64,000 nt of DNA from Leucaena leucocephala (lineage: Eukaryota > Streptophyta > Magnoliopsida > Fabales > Fabaceae): contig CM073544.1 in assembly GCA_037074615.1 (NCBI GenBank), positions 15,889,891 through 15,953,890 of the forward strand, written 5' to 3'. How positions within the stretch are numbered: the stretch's first letter is position 1; each line of letters begins with the position of its first letter. Made by a program: the position numbers and the translations under genes. Of the stretch, positions 48,401 through 59,210 are shown piece by piece. The notes under the pieces were generated by a model. The model worked only from the letters and a program-made list of their open reading frames with translations, did not search any database and was not told the DNA's origin.

Positions 48401-51400
48401 GGGGTCCCTCAAGGAGTTACAATATAAATGGCGCTAAATGGTTTATTGTTTTCATCGATGACTATTCTAGGGTGACACAGACTTATGTAAAGGAAAAATC
48501 AAAAGTTCATAAGGCTCTCAATAACTTTTATACCCTTATTCAAACCCAGTTTCAGACCACTATTATATTTGAAAGTATGTAGTCATTGCCTTCCTTGATA
48601 TATCGGATTAGGATATCTCATATGGCTTTGTGATCATAAGCCAATATTTGGCTGCAACCTATGGGATCTCTCAATAATATATTTGCAAGTAGAGGCATAG
48701 CAGCATACTCACTAGTTTTCTAGGTCACACGATTACACAATTATTGTGGTAAATCAATCACAAAAAGTAAACGTGAGACAACTTTCCAAGCTTCACGCTT
48801 GTCTATGAAATATGATACTCCCTCTTATCTTTAATATAAGAGCTAATTGACTTTTTTAGGTAGATTAAAAAAGCCAAATAAATAAGTTAATTATGACCAA
48901 ATCCAACCCTTAAAGACGAATTCATATTATATACTCCTTAACCTACCCAAATTAGTCGAATAACTCTTCTATTAGTTATAATTAACTGATTTATTTAGCT
49001 TTCTTAATCTATCCAAAAATATCAACTAGCTTATATTAAGGAATGGAGATAGTATCCTATATACTAGTGCTATAATGTGAGATAGACATGAATGCCACCA
49101 AATGTTTGCATATAATAATACCAGCAAAACTTTCCAAAATAAAGGTTGATACATCAGACTAATCAAAACCAAGAATAAATTTTCATTAATGCGTGTTAAG
49201 AGTAGGAGTAATTCAAAAAAATCTGAACTCAACAGAAGCAACAGGAATGCCTGAAGCTAATACATAATCAAAGGAATCATGGAAGATGCTTGAAAACATC
49301 AGTACATTAAACCACTATTTTTGCACTATGGAGATTTTGTATTTGGATAAAAATTTACCCTTTTTGCATATACAAATATACACTTTTTATGAAACCCATT
49401 AATCATTTTCTATTTAGAAGAGGAACTCAGTTCTGTGCAAACCTAGTAAAATCCAAGACGTCTAGCGTAGAGTCAATAAAAGATTGCAGAGCAAGTACCT
49501 ACGGACCATCAATTTGACAAGGCAAGAACCATTAGATCACATGATACAACTCAACTTAAAGCATGCAGTTATGGCATATACAAAATTAAGCTACTGCTTA
49601 TCACACTAGATGGTGGCAGTGAGATACCATAATGACATCTTCATTCTCATTCATTGCTAAAGATGCAATAAGCCATTGCCCATATGTAAGTCAATGCCAT
49701 AAAGATTATCATCTTTAACCCAATTTTTCAATGACCAAACAAGTCAGCAAGGATTGTATCAGTAATAACACAGATGTTACTCAAAACTTTTGCAGAACAC
49801 AAGCAAGCCGAATGTTTTAAACTCCACTATACTCAAGTCATCAAACTCAAATACTTGTCTCTTGATAATTTAGTCAGTAACAAATAAGAGAAAAGTTGAA
49901 GGGGAAGCATCAAAATGGACCTCAATAACTTCATCAAGCACATCTTGATTCAAATTCCTGGGCACAAATCCAGCCCCAATTCCCTGAATCTTGTGAGGTC
50001 CTGCAGTTTAGTTGGGAAAAGAAATAAGATATAATCAATTTAAGAAAAAGATAAAAAGAAATATACTGGACTTAGGGTGTATAGAAACTTCTTATCTGCC
50101 AACCTGGTTTTCCACCTGAAAGTATGTTGCTTTCTAAAGGCTCTACACCAATAACCTGTCAGCATGGAAGAAAATTCATAATGAAACCCAACAGGAAGAA
50201 ACTTCCTCAAATAAACTATTCGTGCTAGTGACAATACATGACATTGTATGCTGAGACAGCCACAACAAGTACTTTACAAACTTAACTCTAGGTCATTACA
50301 TTGATTGATGTTAAAAGTTGCATGAGGTTTAACAATGCCAATGAGAAAGAGTTACCTGTATTTTGGGATTTTTCTGTTTTAGGAATTGACCAGCTCCAGA
50401 AATGGTTCCACCAGTTGCAATTCCTGCAACCAAGATATCCACTTTCCCTCTTGTATCTTCCCATATTTCTGGGCCAGTTGTCTCATAGTGTATCTGCATA
50501 GTTGAATCCAACATCATACATCAGAACGCAAAGAAGTTCAGCATGATAATACTCTACAGTTATGGCAAGTAGTTTGTCATGAATTAGACTAAACATAATG
50601 AAGATCAAAAAATTTCTGGCTAATGACCTAACTTCCAAGAAATGTAATTCTTAAGATATATATTTTCTACTTCTAGAATCTTGTAGTCAACTCTAAGCCA
50701 CCATTCAAGTCCCATATGTCATGTAACACGTTTGTCAAAAGTCCAAAACATAATTCTCGATAAACTCCCATGGCCACATTATAAAAGCAACAAATTATTC
50801 ACATTTTCCTGATTATGAAACTAATACCACCTGAACCCCAGTAAAAAGGTTCCTTCATAGTGCTATCAAGCTATAGGAAAACATTTATATTTATATTCCA
50901 ATTGTACTTAATTTGACTCTTCACTATTCTAGACCTCTTGATATTGTTGGAAGCATGGTTTCCTGCTTCAACTGAAGATAAGTAAAAGTACAACCAAATA
51001 TCAAGAAAGTGCAAAGCATTGGTTTGACCATCATCATTCCAGCAAATAGCACATCCTATTATCACAAGAGCATCCCAGAAACATAGGACTCATGTTGGGG
51101 ATATAAAAAGTTAGCAGTTACAGAGACCTTAGGATTAGATGGATTATCAAATTGTTGAAGCATGTATGCATTGGGTGTGCTTTGTAAAATTTCTTCAGCT
51201 TTCTGAACTGCTCCTTTCATGCCCTTTGATGAATCTGTTAAAACAAGCTCAGCTCCAAATGCTTTTAAAATAACTCGTCTTTCTAAACTCATCGATGCAG
51301 GCATGGTCAAAATGAGCTTATATCCTTTTGAAGCTGCAATAAATGCAAGACCGATTCCTGTGTTCCCACTTGTAGGTTCCACCAAAATACTCTAGAATGC

Positions 51401-53118
51401 ACAGGAGAACCAAGTGATATTAGAATGACAAAAACCTCAGCAAAAGAAATTGTTGAAACAACAATTTTAGTATTTTTACAGCTCATCTACAAGAAAAGTA
51501 ACAATAGTCTCACTAGAACGCCACACTGTTCCTTTCTGAAAGAAACTACTATGCATTCACATACTGATGCAGTAAACAAGCAAACCAAATAGATTTCATT
51601 ATTCCATCCTAAGCTAAGAGTTTAGCAAGTCAACATTTCAAATATGAGATTAATTTCAGAACTTTCAGAATCAGCAAATATATCAGCGTGCCATGTGTCA
51701 TGAGATCACAGGATTTATTGTTAATATATAAACATGGAAAATTATACTCAGATTAAGGCTAATTAGTTGCAATATTAGAAAATGCCCAATTGCTATGGCA
51801 ATTAAGAACATAATATACTCCAGCCACAGGCAAGCATGATCTCCTTGAAAGGAACATGAATGATTTATCTTATGAATAAAGTAAAATATAAGTTACCTTC
51901 CCAGGCGTTATTTCTCCTTTCTGTTCAGCATCATTTATCATACTATATCCTATCCTGAAAACAAAACTCAGAAATTTTCAAAAACAATTATGGCCCATTT
52001 GATACACAAAATAAAATGAAATAAAAAAGCGAATGCAATGAAAAGATGACTTTGTATATGAAAAATATCTCATGCAAGTAGATGGGAAAATAATAGAAAA
52101 AAAATAGTTAGTGTTGAGTAAAGACAATGTGGAAATAATAGATATTTATTAATTTGTGTACAATGGAAAGGGATTACATTACCCTCGATAATATCAAACA
52201 GAGCCTAGAGATTGATTCAGCCTCCAATATGCATAATTGTGGTCATGATAAAGATGTCAGGCTCATAGAAATATTAGCGTCAATCTCATATATGGTTTAT
52301 AAGCTTTCATTACCTTAAAGTAAACCTAAAGCTATCATTAATATCTAGATACTTAATAATTACTGTAAAACAAGTCCCATCTATGTGCTAAAGAATGAAA
52401 TGAAATTTTATAGTATCATATTACACTAAGGTTGTCGATGTTATTGACCAAAAACAAAGGTTGCCGATTATGTAAACATGCAAGCTACAAATATCTCTTA
52501 AAAGCTTGAATTGAAAGTATTCATCCTCTTACCGGTCCTTGACACTACAACACGGCTCCATGATCCCAAGGCAGCAATATTTGCCACTGAACCCTTGACA
52601 ATATTATTCAGGTACACCATTGGCGTTTTTCTTATAAGCTGTGTCAGCTGGCAAAACATAAAAATCAAACAGAGGATTAATTTTTCTTGATTTCCATTTT
52701 CTACCAACATACTAGTTAGGCCTGTTGGATTATCCAAATCTGTGATGGATCCTAATTAGCTGAAATTTTCATAATTTTCCATTAAACAAAAATGAAAACC
52801 CGCAAAAGCTAAAGCGAAAGCAAATAAATTAAGATTGAAATATTCGCGAATCCAGAATCACATGTTCTATTAAGTAACCTGGGTAACATCTTCAGCAATG
52901 TTGAGGGCCTCGATATCCGCTTGCGGCTTCACAGACACAGCTTTGCAGTTAACAAAGAAAGGTGAATTGACCGTTTGTCTTGCACTCTGATAACGACAGC
53001 CGAATCCGAGTCTGAACGATGCACTGCTGCCCGAGGGATAGGGAGTTGTAGCAGAAGCTCGGATAGAATCGGTTTTGCAGGGAGAGATCAACGAATTAAT
53101 TAGTGAAGCTGAAGCCAT
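45475..53118 (-). CDS. O-acetylserine (thiol) lyase / cysteine synthase, organellar, with a 4-bp frameshifting deletion in exon 2
   Basis: Ten exons on the minus strand: 53118-52879, 52638-52533, 51954-51897, 51391-51128, 50493-50356, 50155-50104, 50000-49921, 47045-46986, 46463-46383 and 45567-45475. All splice sites are canonical, and 391 residues would be expected if the frame were whole. Exon 1 (80 codons, MASASLINSLISPCKTDS) is a plastid- or mitochondrion-type transit peptide ending in NIAEDVTQ. The PLP-lysine motif EPCCSVKDR, the TSGNTG loop, GGTISG, SSGAAAAAA and FPSFGERYLS are all present. Exon 2 is 106 bp, whereas the frames of exons 1 and 3 demand 2 mod 3. At 52576-52585 four bases are missing just after 'attgctgc', where the family has a Lys-Leu-Glu step. 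Translation would leave the frame before the PLP lysine. The enzyme makes cysteine from O-acetylserine and sulfide. The position matches Arabidopsis OASB/OASC. Either a young pseudogene or an assembly error. Confidence 0.92.
46728..46800 (-). mobile_element. LINE-type (TTG)n tail fragment
   Basis: A (CAA)n run followed by 'agccttttcccattaaatgg' and 'ggtcggctacatggatcat', the same 3' end as the fragment at 15337-15475. Very short, and no target duplication recognised. It lies in an OASTL intron. Confidence 0.65.
47453..48737 (+). mobile_element. Rearranged Ty1/copia fragment in an OASTL intron
   Basis: Two direct repeats of about 150 bp ('ggattaggatatctcata' through to 'agcagcatactcact'), at about 47453-47610 and 48586-48737, flank about 1 kb with copia-like pieces. 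These include a gag-like stretch near 47900 (DPMLEEWETNNGM), a pre-integrase-like stretch (MLGHPNL at about 48234) and an integrase core segment at about 48385-48550 (LVHSDIWGPS and FIDDYSRV). Stops and frame changes separate the pieces. The flanking repeats may be LTR parts. It is in the intron between exons 7 and 8, antisense to the gene. Confidence 0.7.
48814..49056. mobile_element. MITE with 'tactccctc' ends, copy 1
   Basis: 'gatactccctcttatctt' and 'ttaatataagagctaattga' at the left are mirrored by 'atcaactagcttatattaag' and 'ggagatagtatc' at the right. The internal sequence 'aaccaaatccaa...gaattcatattatatact' is shared with the copy at 58079. About 240 bp, no coding capacity, within an OASTL intron. 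Confidence 0.75.
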
Positions 53119-54363
53119 TACTGTAAGCGGTATTGATAGTGGTACAGTGTCTCCTATCTTGTTTGGCTTTTTCCCTCCAGCGAGGAATCAACGACAGGAA
53201 TGATATGCCCCACGGGTTGCAGTTGTACAGTGTATGGCACCCGTGCAATTTTAAAATATGTATATTTTATATTTTAAAATTAGGATTCGGAGCGAGAAAT
53301 CTCTATGAAAAAAATCAACAAAAATACATCAACCCTAAATTACAATTTGGGGTAATTAATAAATGGGTTAACTTTAATAACTGTTAGGTCAAAAAGACTA
53401 AATTAATTTAGGTCTCAAAATAATTATTTATAATTAATACTCTCTTTTTTGTAATTTTATGAAGTAGTATAATTTGCAACTATTTCTTTACAAATTTATA
53501 AAGCGTCATTCCACTATAAAATAAAACAAAGCTTACAACCACGATAAAAATAGTTATAAGAAAAAAGATCGTAATAAAAAATTAATTTATAATTTATAAA
53601 ATTATAAATTTAAATTATATTATTAATGTGAATATGTTATCATAAAGATAATCTCTTAAAATTTAACTCTCTTAAATTTTTTATTATAAAAAAATAAAGG
53701 AAACCACACACATAAACACGACGAGTAAATTAAGAGCCAAAAAAAGAAAAGTTAGCATGTATCTGTCTAAAATTCAAAGACATAGCATCAATTAATATTT
53801 AAGATATACATAAGAGGATTGGGGGCTGTAGAACCCAATCAATGGGGCTCAATCCCTTAGAAGCTTCATTAGCTAACTAGTTGGCAGTTATGTTACAAGA
53901 CGTCAGCATTCACATATATTTGATTATAGAAATTAGCTTTTAATTTTAATATATTTTTTTATCTTAATTATAAAAATTAATTAACTTATTTAGATAAATT
54001 AAAAAAATTAATTAATTAATTATAATATAACTTAACTTTTTAAAATAAATTTATTTTATATATTTTTTAATTTATATAAATTAGTTAGCTAATTCTTATA
54101 TTAATTATAATTAATTAATTTATTTAATTTTTATAATTAAGATATGAGTTATCTTCTAATATGGTCGAGCATTTCCACTCTGTTGAGAACTTGTAATCTC
54201 ATGCCAAAGAGTTTGGCAGTAGATTTAAAAAATGACCATTAAATAATTAATATTCCGAAGTGCAAGAGTTTCAGCCACGGAAGGTGATGATGCTTGGTAC
54301 CTCTAGTACCTTCCCTACATCGTCCCTTGCGGTAACTCCCTTTCTTCTAATCATGTCAACTTA
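53119..54363. other. 5' flank of the OASTL gene and AT-rich spacer
   Basis: Promoter region of the minus-strand OASTL gene, then AT-rich DNA. A degenerate inverted repeat at about 53935-54150 ('aattaattaacttatttaga' and its complement) resembles the 'tactccctc' MITEs. No gene seen. Confidence 0.4.
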
Positions 54364-55347
54364 GGGTGTGTTTGGATTAGCTTTTGGAGAATAGATTCTA
54401 GGAAGAATAGATTCTAGGAAGAATAGATTTTGGAGAATAGATTCTGGGTAGAATAGATTCTGGGAATAAAGATATTTGGATGATTAGTAGTATAATCACT
54501 TTTTATATTGGTAAATTACTAAAAAGGGTATGATATGATTAAAAGTAAGAGAGATGAAAGATGATAGAGAAGAAAGAGGAGAGAGAAGAGAGTATAGAGA
54601 GGAGAGATGATAGAGAAAAGAGAGAAGAGAGGGTGTAAGAAAAAGTAAGGGTATAATAGTAATTGGATAATCCAAAACCTAGGTTTCAAAGAAAAAGTTA
54701 TTTTCAGTATGTGTTTGGCTTCCACGTTTGAGAATAGATTATGGCTAAAATCGCGGTTTGGAAAATTTTTACACAAACAACCATTTTTGTTGAGAATTGA
54801 TTCTGGGCAAAACCTCGGTTTAAAACTGCGGTTTTGAATAAGCCACTGAAAATAGCTTTTTCTTTGAAACCTAGGTTTTGAATTATCCAATTACTATTAT
54901 ACCCTTACTTTTTCTTACACCCTCTCTCCTCTCTCCTCTCTTTTCTCTATCATCTCTCCTCTCTCTTCTCTTATCTCTTTTTCTCTCTCTCATCTCTCCT
55001 CTCTACACTCTCTTCTCTCTCCTCTTTCTTCTCTATCATCTTTCATCTCTCTTACTTTTAATCATATCATACCCTTTTTAGTAATTTACCAATATAAAAA
55101 GTGATTCTACTACTAATCATCCAAATATCTTTATTCCCAAAATCTATTCTTCCCAAAATCTATTCTTCCCAAAATCTATTCTCCAAAAGCTAATCCAAAC
55201 ACACCCTCAGTGGCTTATTCAAAACCACGATTTCAAATAGAGGTTTTGCCCAGAATCAATTCTCAACAAAAATGACTGTTTGTATAAAAAATTTTCAAAC
55301 CGCAGTTTTAGTCATAATCTATTCTCAAACGTAGAAGCCAAACACAC
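54364..55347. mobile_element. Purine-core MITE with a second copy nested in opposite orientation
   Basis: Outer element 54364-55347 has ends 'gggtgtgtttgg' and 'ccaaacacac', flanked by ACTTA at 54359-54363 and 55348-55352. An inner element, 54709-55206, with ends 'atgtgtttgg' and 'ccaaacacaccc' and flanked by TCAGT at 54704-54708 and 55207-55211, is the same family in reverse. The outer copy without the insert is about 480 bp and the inner copy 498 bp. As a result 54364-54708 is mirrored by about 54860-55206 with high identity, and 54712-54855 by 55207-55347. Both carry GA/CT cores (54540-54640 and 54905-55060). No coding capacity. Confidence 0.85.
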
Positions 55348-55352
55348 ACTTA

Positions 55353-55953
55353 CATTCCATCTAAATTGGATTTTTGACCAACCCGTCAACAATGCACGTC
55401 TATTTAATACTCCCTCCAATCTCTTGAGTTTGATAAAAAAATTATTTTAATATTAATTATAAAATCATAATCTATTTATCTCTTAAAATTATAATTTTTC
55501 TATTAAAATATTTTTATATGATTATAAGTATTAAAAAAATTTAGAAATGATAGTTCAAATGATTCATAAATAAATTTTAAAAAAAATTATATATAATTAT
55601 TATAAATAACTAAATTAATATCTAGAAGCGTGAATTATTATTTTTGGCACTCACTGAATCTTTTGTTTGAGAAAAGTTGCCTTGTTTACAATAGTTTCCA
55701 CGAGGAACGCAGAAAACCGAAGTTGGAAGTTATTATTTCATTTTCGTCATTGAGAATCTTATTTAGTATCGATCGATCTCAACAAGGCGTCCAGGTTCAT
55801 CCTGCAACTCCGTTGGGGAGGCCGGCAAACAAATCGGAGAGGGACCTATTCAGGAAAATGACAAAATCGAATATTTCCAAACTACATAACTGAACGAAAA
55901 GGGCTGCTCAAACAATTCCACATTTCCTTAGAACAAACAATCTTAAAAGATAC
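55353..55953. other. Spacer between the nested MITE and the family A SINE
   Basis: AT-rich up to about 55630, then a GC-richer part with no recognised coding sequence. Confidence 0.35.
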
Positions 55954-56143
55954 CCCAACAGGAGTTGGTTCAAATAGTAAACGGCTCGGTATCGCTTAAA
56001 CAAAATTTCGAGTTCGAGCCTTAGCGTACGCAGAAAATCCCCGTTAGGAGACTCACCCACCATAACCAGGTGCGTAACGAGAGTCGGATCCGGATATAGT
56101 CAGGGCAAAACTCCGGTGAACCGGGTGGGCAACAAAAATAAAA
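55954..56143 (+). mobile_element. SINE family A with perfect 15-bp target duplication
   Basis: Plus-strand copy: head 'agtaaacggctcggtatcgc', box B 'gagttcgagcct', body 'gagtcggatccggatatag', end 'gggtgggcaacaaaaat'. Perfect flanks 'aatcttaaaagatac' lie at 55939-55953 and 56144-56158. It lies just downstream of the U5-40K gene. Confidence 0.9.
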
Positions 56144-56519
56144 AATCTTAAAAGATACTATTATGTTGAAAGAACATCCTCATCGCCTTCGTAATGCTCC
56201 ATTTTGACACGACCATAATTCTTAGTTCTTACATCACCTCGGAACACTATTTCAGTGGGATATGACTATCACCATCAATATTGGATCAAAACAGAATCCC
56301 CGGAAGTTCAGTGTCAAACAATGGCTCCTTACTCATAGATGTTAAATCTTAGATGAAATGTTCAGCAACAAAACGTGGAGATAAAATGCAGTACCAAAAT
56401 ATTACAGTCACTAAATTGACCAACTAAGTGACCCAGGTCTCCCCCAAATACAAGTAAATCGGCATCTCCAGAACCCACCAGGCACATACAAGTAGAACAA
56501 TAGGTTGGTTGTCAAAGCC

Positions 56520-57557
56520 TCAGATCTCCCCCAGACAAATCTGCTTATCACTGCCGCAAGACCCAACAATAGGTTCATTGGGATGAAATACACACTCATT
56601 AACAGATCCAGTGTGGCCAGGAAGCTTGTACAAGATGCGTCGTGAAGTGGTATCCCATATGTAGACCATTCGATCTGAGCTACCAGCTGTGACCTTGCTT
56701 CCATCGGGTGACCAGCTACATTTCAACAAGTTCTTTTCAAAGTTGTGTTGGTGCCCTTCCAAGACCTTCACACAGCGATTTTGTGGGGCATAAGGACGCA
56801 TATCCCATATGCAAAGCTTGCAATCCATGCCATTCGTCAGAAGATAGGAACCATCAGGACTCAATTGCATGCCAGTTATCATATCTTGATGACCTTGAAG
56901 TGTCATTATTACCTCACCTTTACGCAAGTCCCAAACTTTGACATCATTATCAATACCGCCAGTGAATATCTTATCTGATGCATCGGAGAAACTGACAGCT
57001 GTAATTTGGTATTTATCTGGAAATGTCTGGATGGAACCCCTTTGCCGCATATCCCATAGTTTAGCAGTCCCATCATCAGATCCACTTACAACAAGAGGTG
57101 GCCCCCTTCGAGAAGGGCAACATGAATTCACATATGACAGATGTTCAGCCATCTTTTTTATTTGTTTTCCTGTTTCGACATCCCATGCCCTCAGAGTTTT
57201 GTCAGGGCTGGCTGACACTATCTGAGTCCCATCTGTAGTCCAATGAAGATCTAGAACAGCGTTTTTGTGACCTTTTAATACCATAAAGTTCTTGCAATCC
57301 CCATGCACATTCCAGAGGAAGATTTCTTTGTCATGAGATCCAGATGCGATTACTGTTCCTGCTGAGTTGAGCTTCATGGTGTATATAGCACTCTGATGAC
57401 CTGTCAGCAACATGATCGGTGAGTCCAAACTTGATGTTCGCAGCTTTCCATTTGACCCAGGAGCTTGTGGAGCCCTATATGGGACTGTAGACCATTCCAT
57501 TGGCCTTGGACCAACAGCTAACAGTGCATTCTCACCTTCAGCTGGAACAACTTGCAT
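56520..57557 (-). CDS. SNRNP40: U5 small nuclear ribonucleoprotein 40 kDa protein (WD40, PRP8-binding)
   Basis: A single uninterrupted coding exon of 345 residues, the usual length. The N-terminus (MQVVPAEGENALLAVGPRP) is followed by seven WD40 repeats from about residue 48 to the end, for example LTGHQSAIYTMKLNSAG, LKGHKNAVLDLHW, VSGSDDGTAKLWDMRQRG and LPGHTGSVNECVFHPNEP. It ends GSCGSDKQICLGEI. It is a subunit of the U5 snRNP and U4/U6.U5 tri-snRNP, contacts PRP8 and acts in the nucleus in pre-mRNA splicing. The leader is split: a probable 3' splice site ends just before 57568, and a 5' UTR exon lies at about 59211-59390. The Arabidopsis counterpart would be At2g43770, next to OASB, as here. 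Intact. Confidence 0.96.
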   Translation of the reverse strand: MQVVPAEGENALLAVGPRPMEWSTVPYRAPQAPGSNGKLRTSSLDSPIMLLTGHQSAIYTMKLNSAGTVIASGSHDKEIFLWNVHGDCKNFMVLKGHKNAVLDLHWTTDGTQIVSASPDKTLRAWDVETGKQIKKMAEHLSYVNSCCPSRRGPPLVVSGSDDGTAKLWDMRQRGSIQTFPDKYQITAVSFSDASDKIFTGGIDNDVKVWDLRKGEVIMTLQGHQDMITGMQLSPDGSYLLTNGMDCKLCIWDMRPYAPQNRCVKVLEGHQHNFEKNLLKCSWSPDGSKVTAGSSDRMVYIWDTTSRRILYKLPGHTGSVNECVFHPNEPIVGSCGSDKQICLGEI

Positions 57558-58078
57558 GTTGTCCTTTCCTTAGAATTGAAGATAACCAGCCACTAATTTG
57601 TATAAGCTCCGAGTGTTCAATGCTGAAAATAAACATCAAAATAATCAACATAAAGTCATCAACACAATAAAATATCAAAAATAGTGGGAGCCACATTGTT
57701 AATAAACTATGAACAGTGGGGCTTCTGCTCTGCAAATGCACGGAACACAAAGTATCATGCCTGCAAAGGATCATTTTTCTTGCACAAAGAAACCCCAAGA
57801 ACAGGATCACAGGATGACATAAAATGTCAGAATGATAGAGTGCGTAGGGAAGCAGCCATCTCCTGATAAATGAACAGTCAACAGAAAGCTACACTAAACA
57901 AATCAAAATAAAAGTAATGTAGAAAAAGAAGCGACAAATATAAAAAGTAGGAAGATCTGAAGCCCAAATGAAGCGACTAATATAAAAAGCAGGAAGATCT
58001 GAAGCCCTCTTTAGGTTTTCATTTCAAGCATGCTCAATCTTAGAAGTAATTCATGAAAGATATTTATAAGGGCAGATA

Positions 58079-58319
58079 ATACTCCCTCAGGTCCTAAATA
58101 TAAGAGCTAGTTAACTTTTTTAGATAGATTAAAGAAACCAAATAAATCAGTTAATTATTACCAAATCCAACTTTTCAAGATGAATTCATATTATATACTC
58201 CTCAATCTACCTAAATTAGTCAACTAACTCTTATGTTAGTTATAATTAACTAATTTATTTCACTTCCTTAATCTATCTAAAAAAGTCAACTAGCTCTTAT
58301 AATTAAGACCGGAAGTAGT
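58079..58319. mobile_element. MITE with 'tactccctc' ends, copy 2
   Basis: Left end 'tactccctcaggtcctaaat' and 'agagctagttaactttttta' are mirrored at the right by 'aaaaaagtcaactagctctt' and 'accggaagtagta'. The inner sequence matches the copy at 48814-49056. It lies in the 5' UTR intron of the U5-40K gene. Confidence 0.8.
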
Positions 58320-59210
58320 AGTACATTTCAAAAATAAAATAAAAATATAATTAAGGAGAATCCTAAAACAATTGTAATATTTCTAATTGCTATAAAAGTA
58401 AATATGTTCTCAGCTCTAACACAACCAGGAAACATATTTCCAGGCCAACTAATGACCTGCATACACAAAATCAATATTCACCTGACGTTCAAGGTTCAAT
58501 GGTCAAATCATACTTGAACCGTGGTTGAATTAGTCATGATTAAATTAATATCATTTACATATTTAATAATATTAGATTAAAAATGATAAGAATAGTTATC
58601 CATAATCATAAAATACATTTAAATCCCAAAATAGAAAATAATAATAATCATCAATCCAACACAAATCAATATTCACCCACCACAAACTTTCAATCACCAT
58701 AATAACTCGCAGGGAAACAATTTGCAGCAGCAATTACACCAGCAAATAATTCATAGAGCATTCAATCAGCATGCCACTTAACAACAACAATTAGAAAATT
58801 TTACAGCTCAGCAGGAATTAATTCATACCACCAATTACGATATTCCGCCATCAAAGAATCCTACAAAATATACTAACACAGCATCCGGCCATCAAAGAAC
58901 AGACATACAAGATGTGATAATACACTACTCGGCCATCAAAGCCCGGTCTAGCAGAGTTCACAAGCAATGTCTTCCATATCCACAAAAATACATTGTCTCA
59001 TATAATCAAAGCTCATCTGCCTGCGTATATGCTATTCGGCAATCTTCATTCTAGGTAAGTTCTTCCTGTTCGAAGAGAGTTCTTTTAGATTACTGTATAA
59101 TAGTTCTTCCTTCTATATATTTTCGCGGAAGACTTAATTCGAAGGGAAAGAAATGCCAAAGATATATGTATGAGGCCCAGTGCGACTGCGATAGAAGAGA
59201 AAGAGACTAC

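Noticed and set aside
54540..55060. Open frames rich in Leu and Ser in the CT-rich tracts
   Set aside because: They are artefacts of the pyrimidine tracts of MITEs, with no start context or homology.
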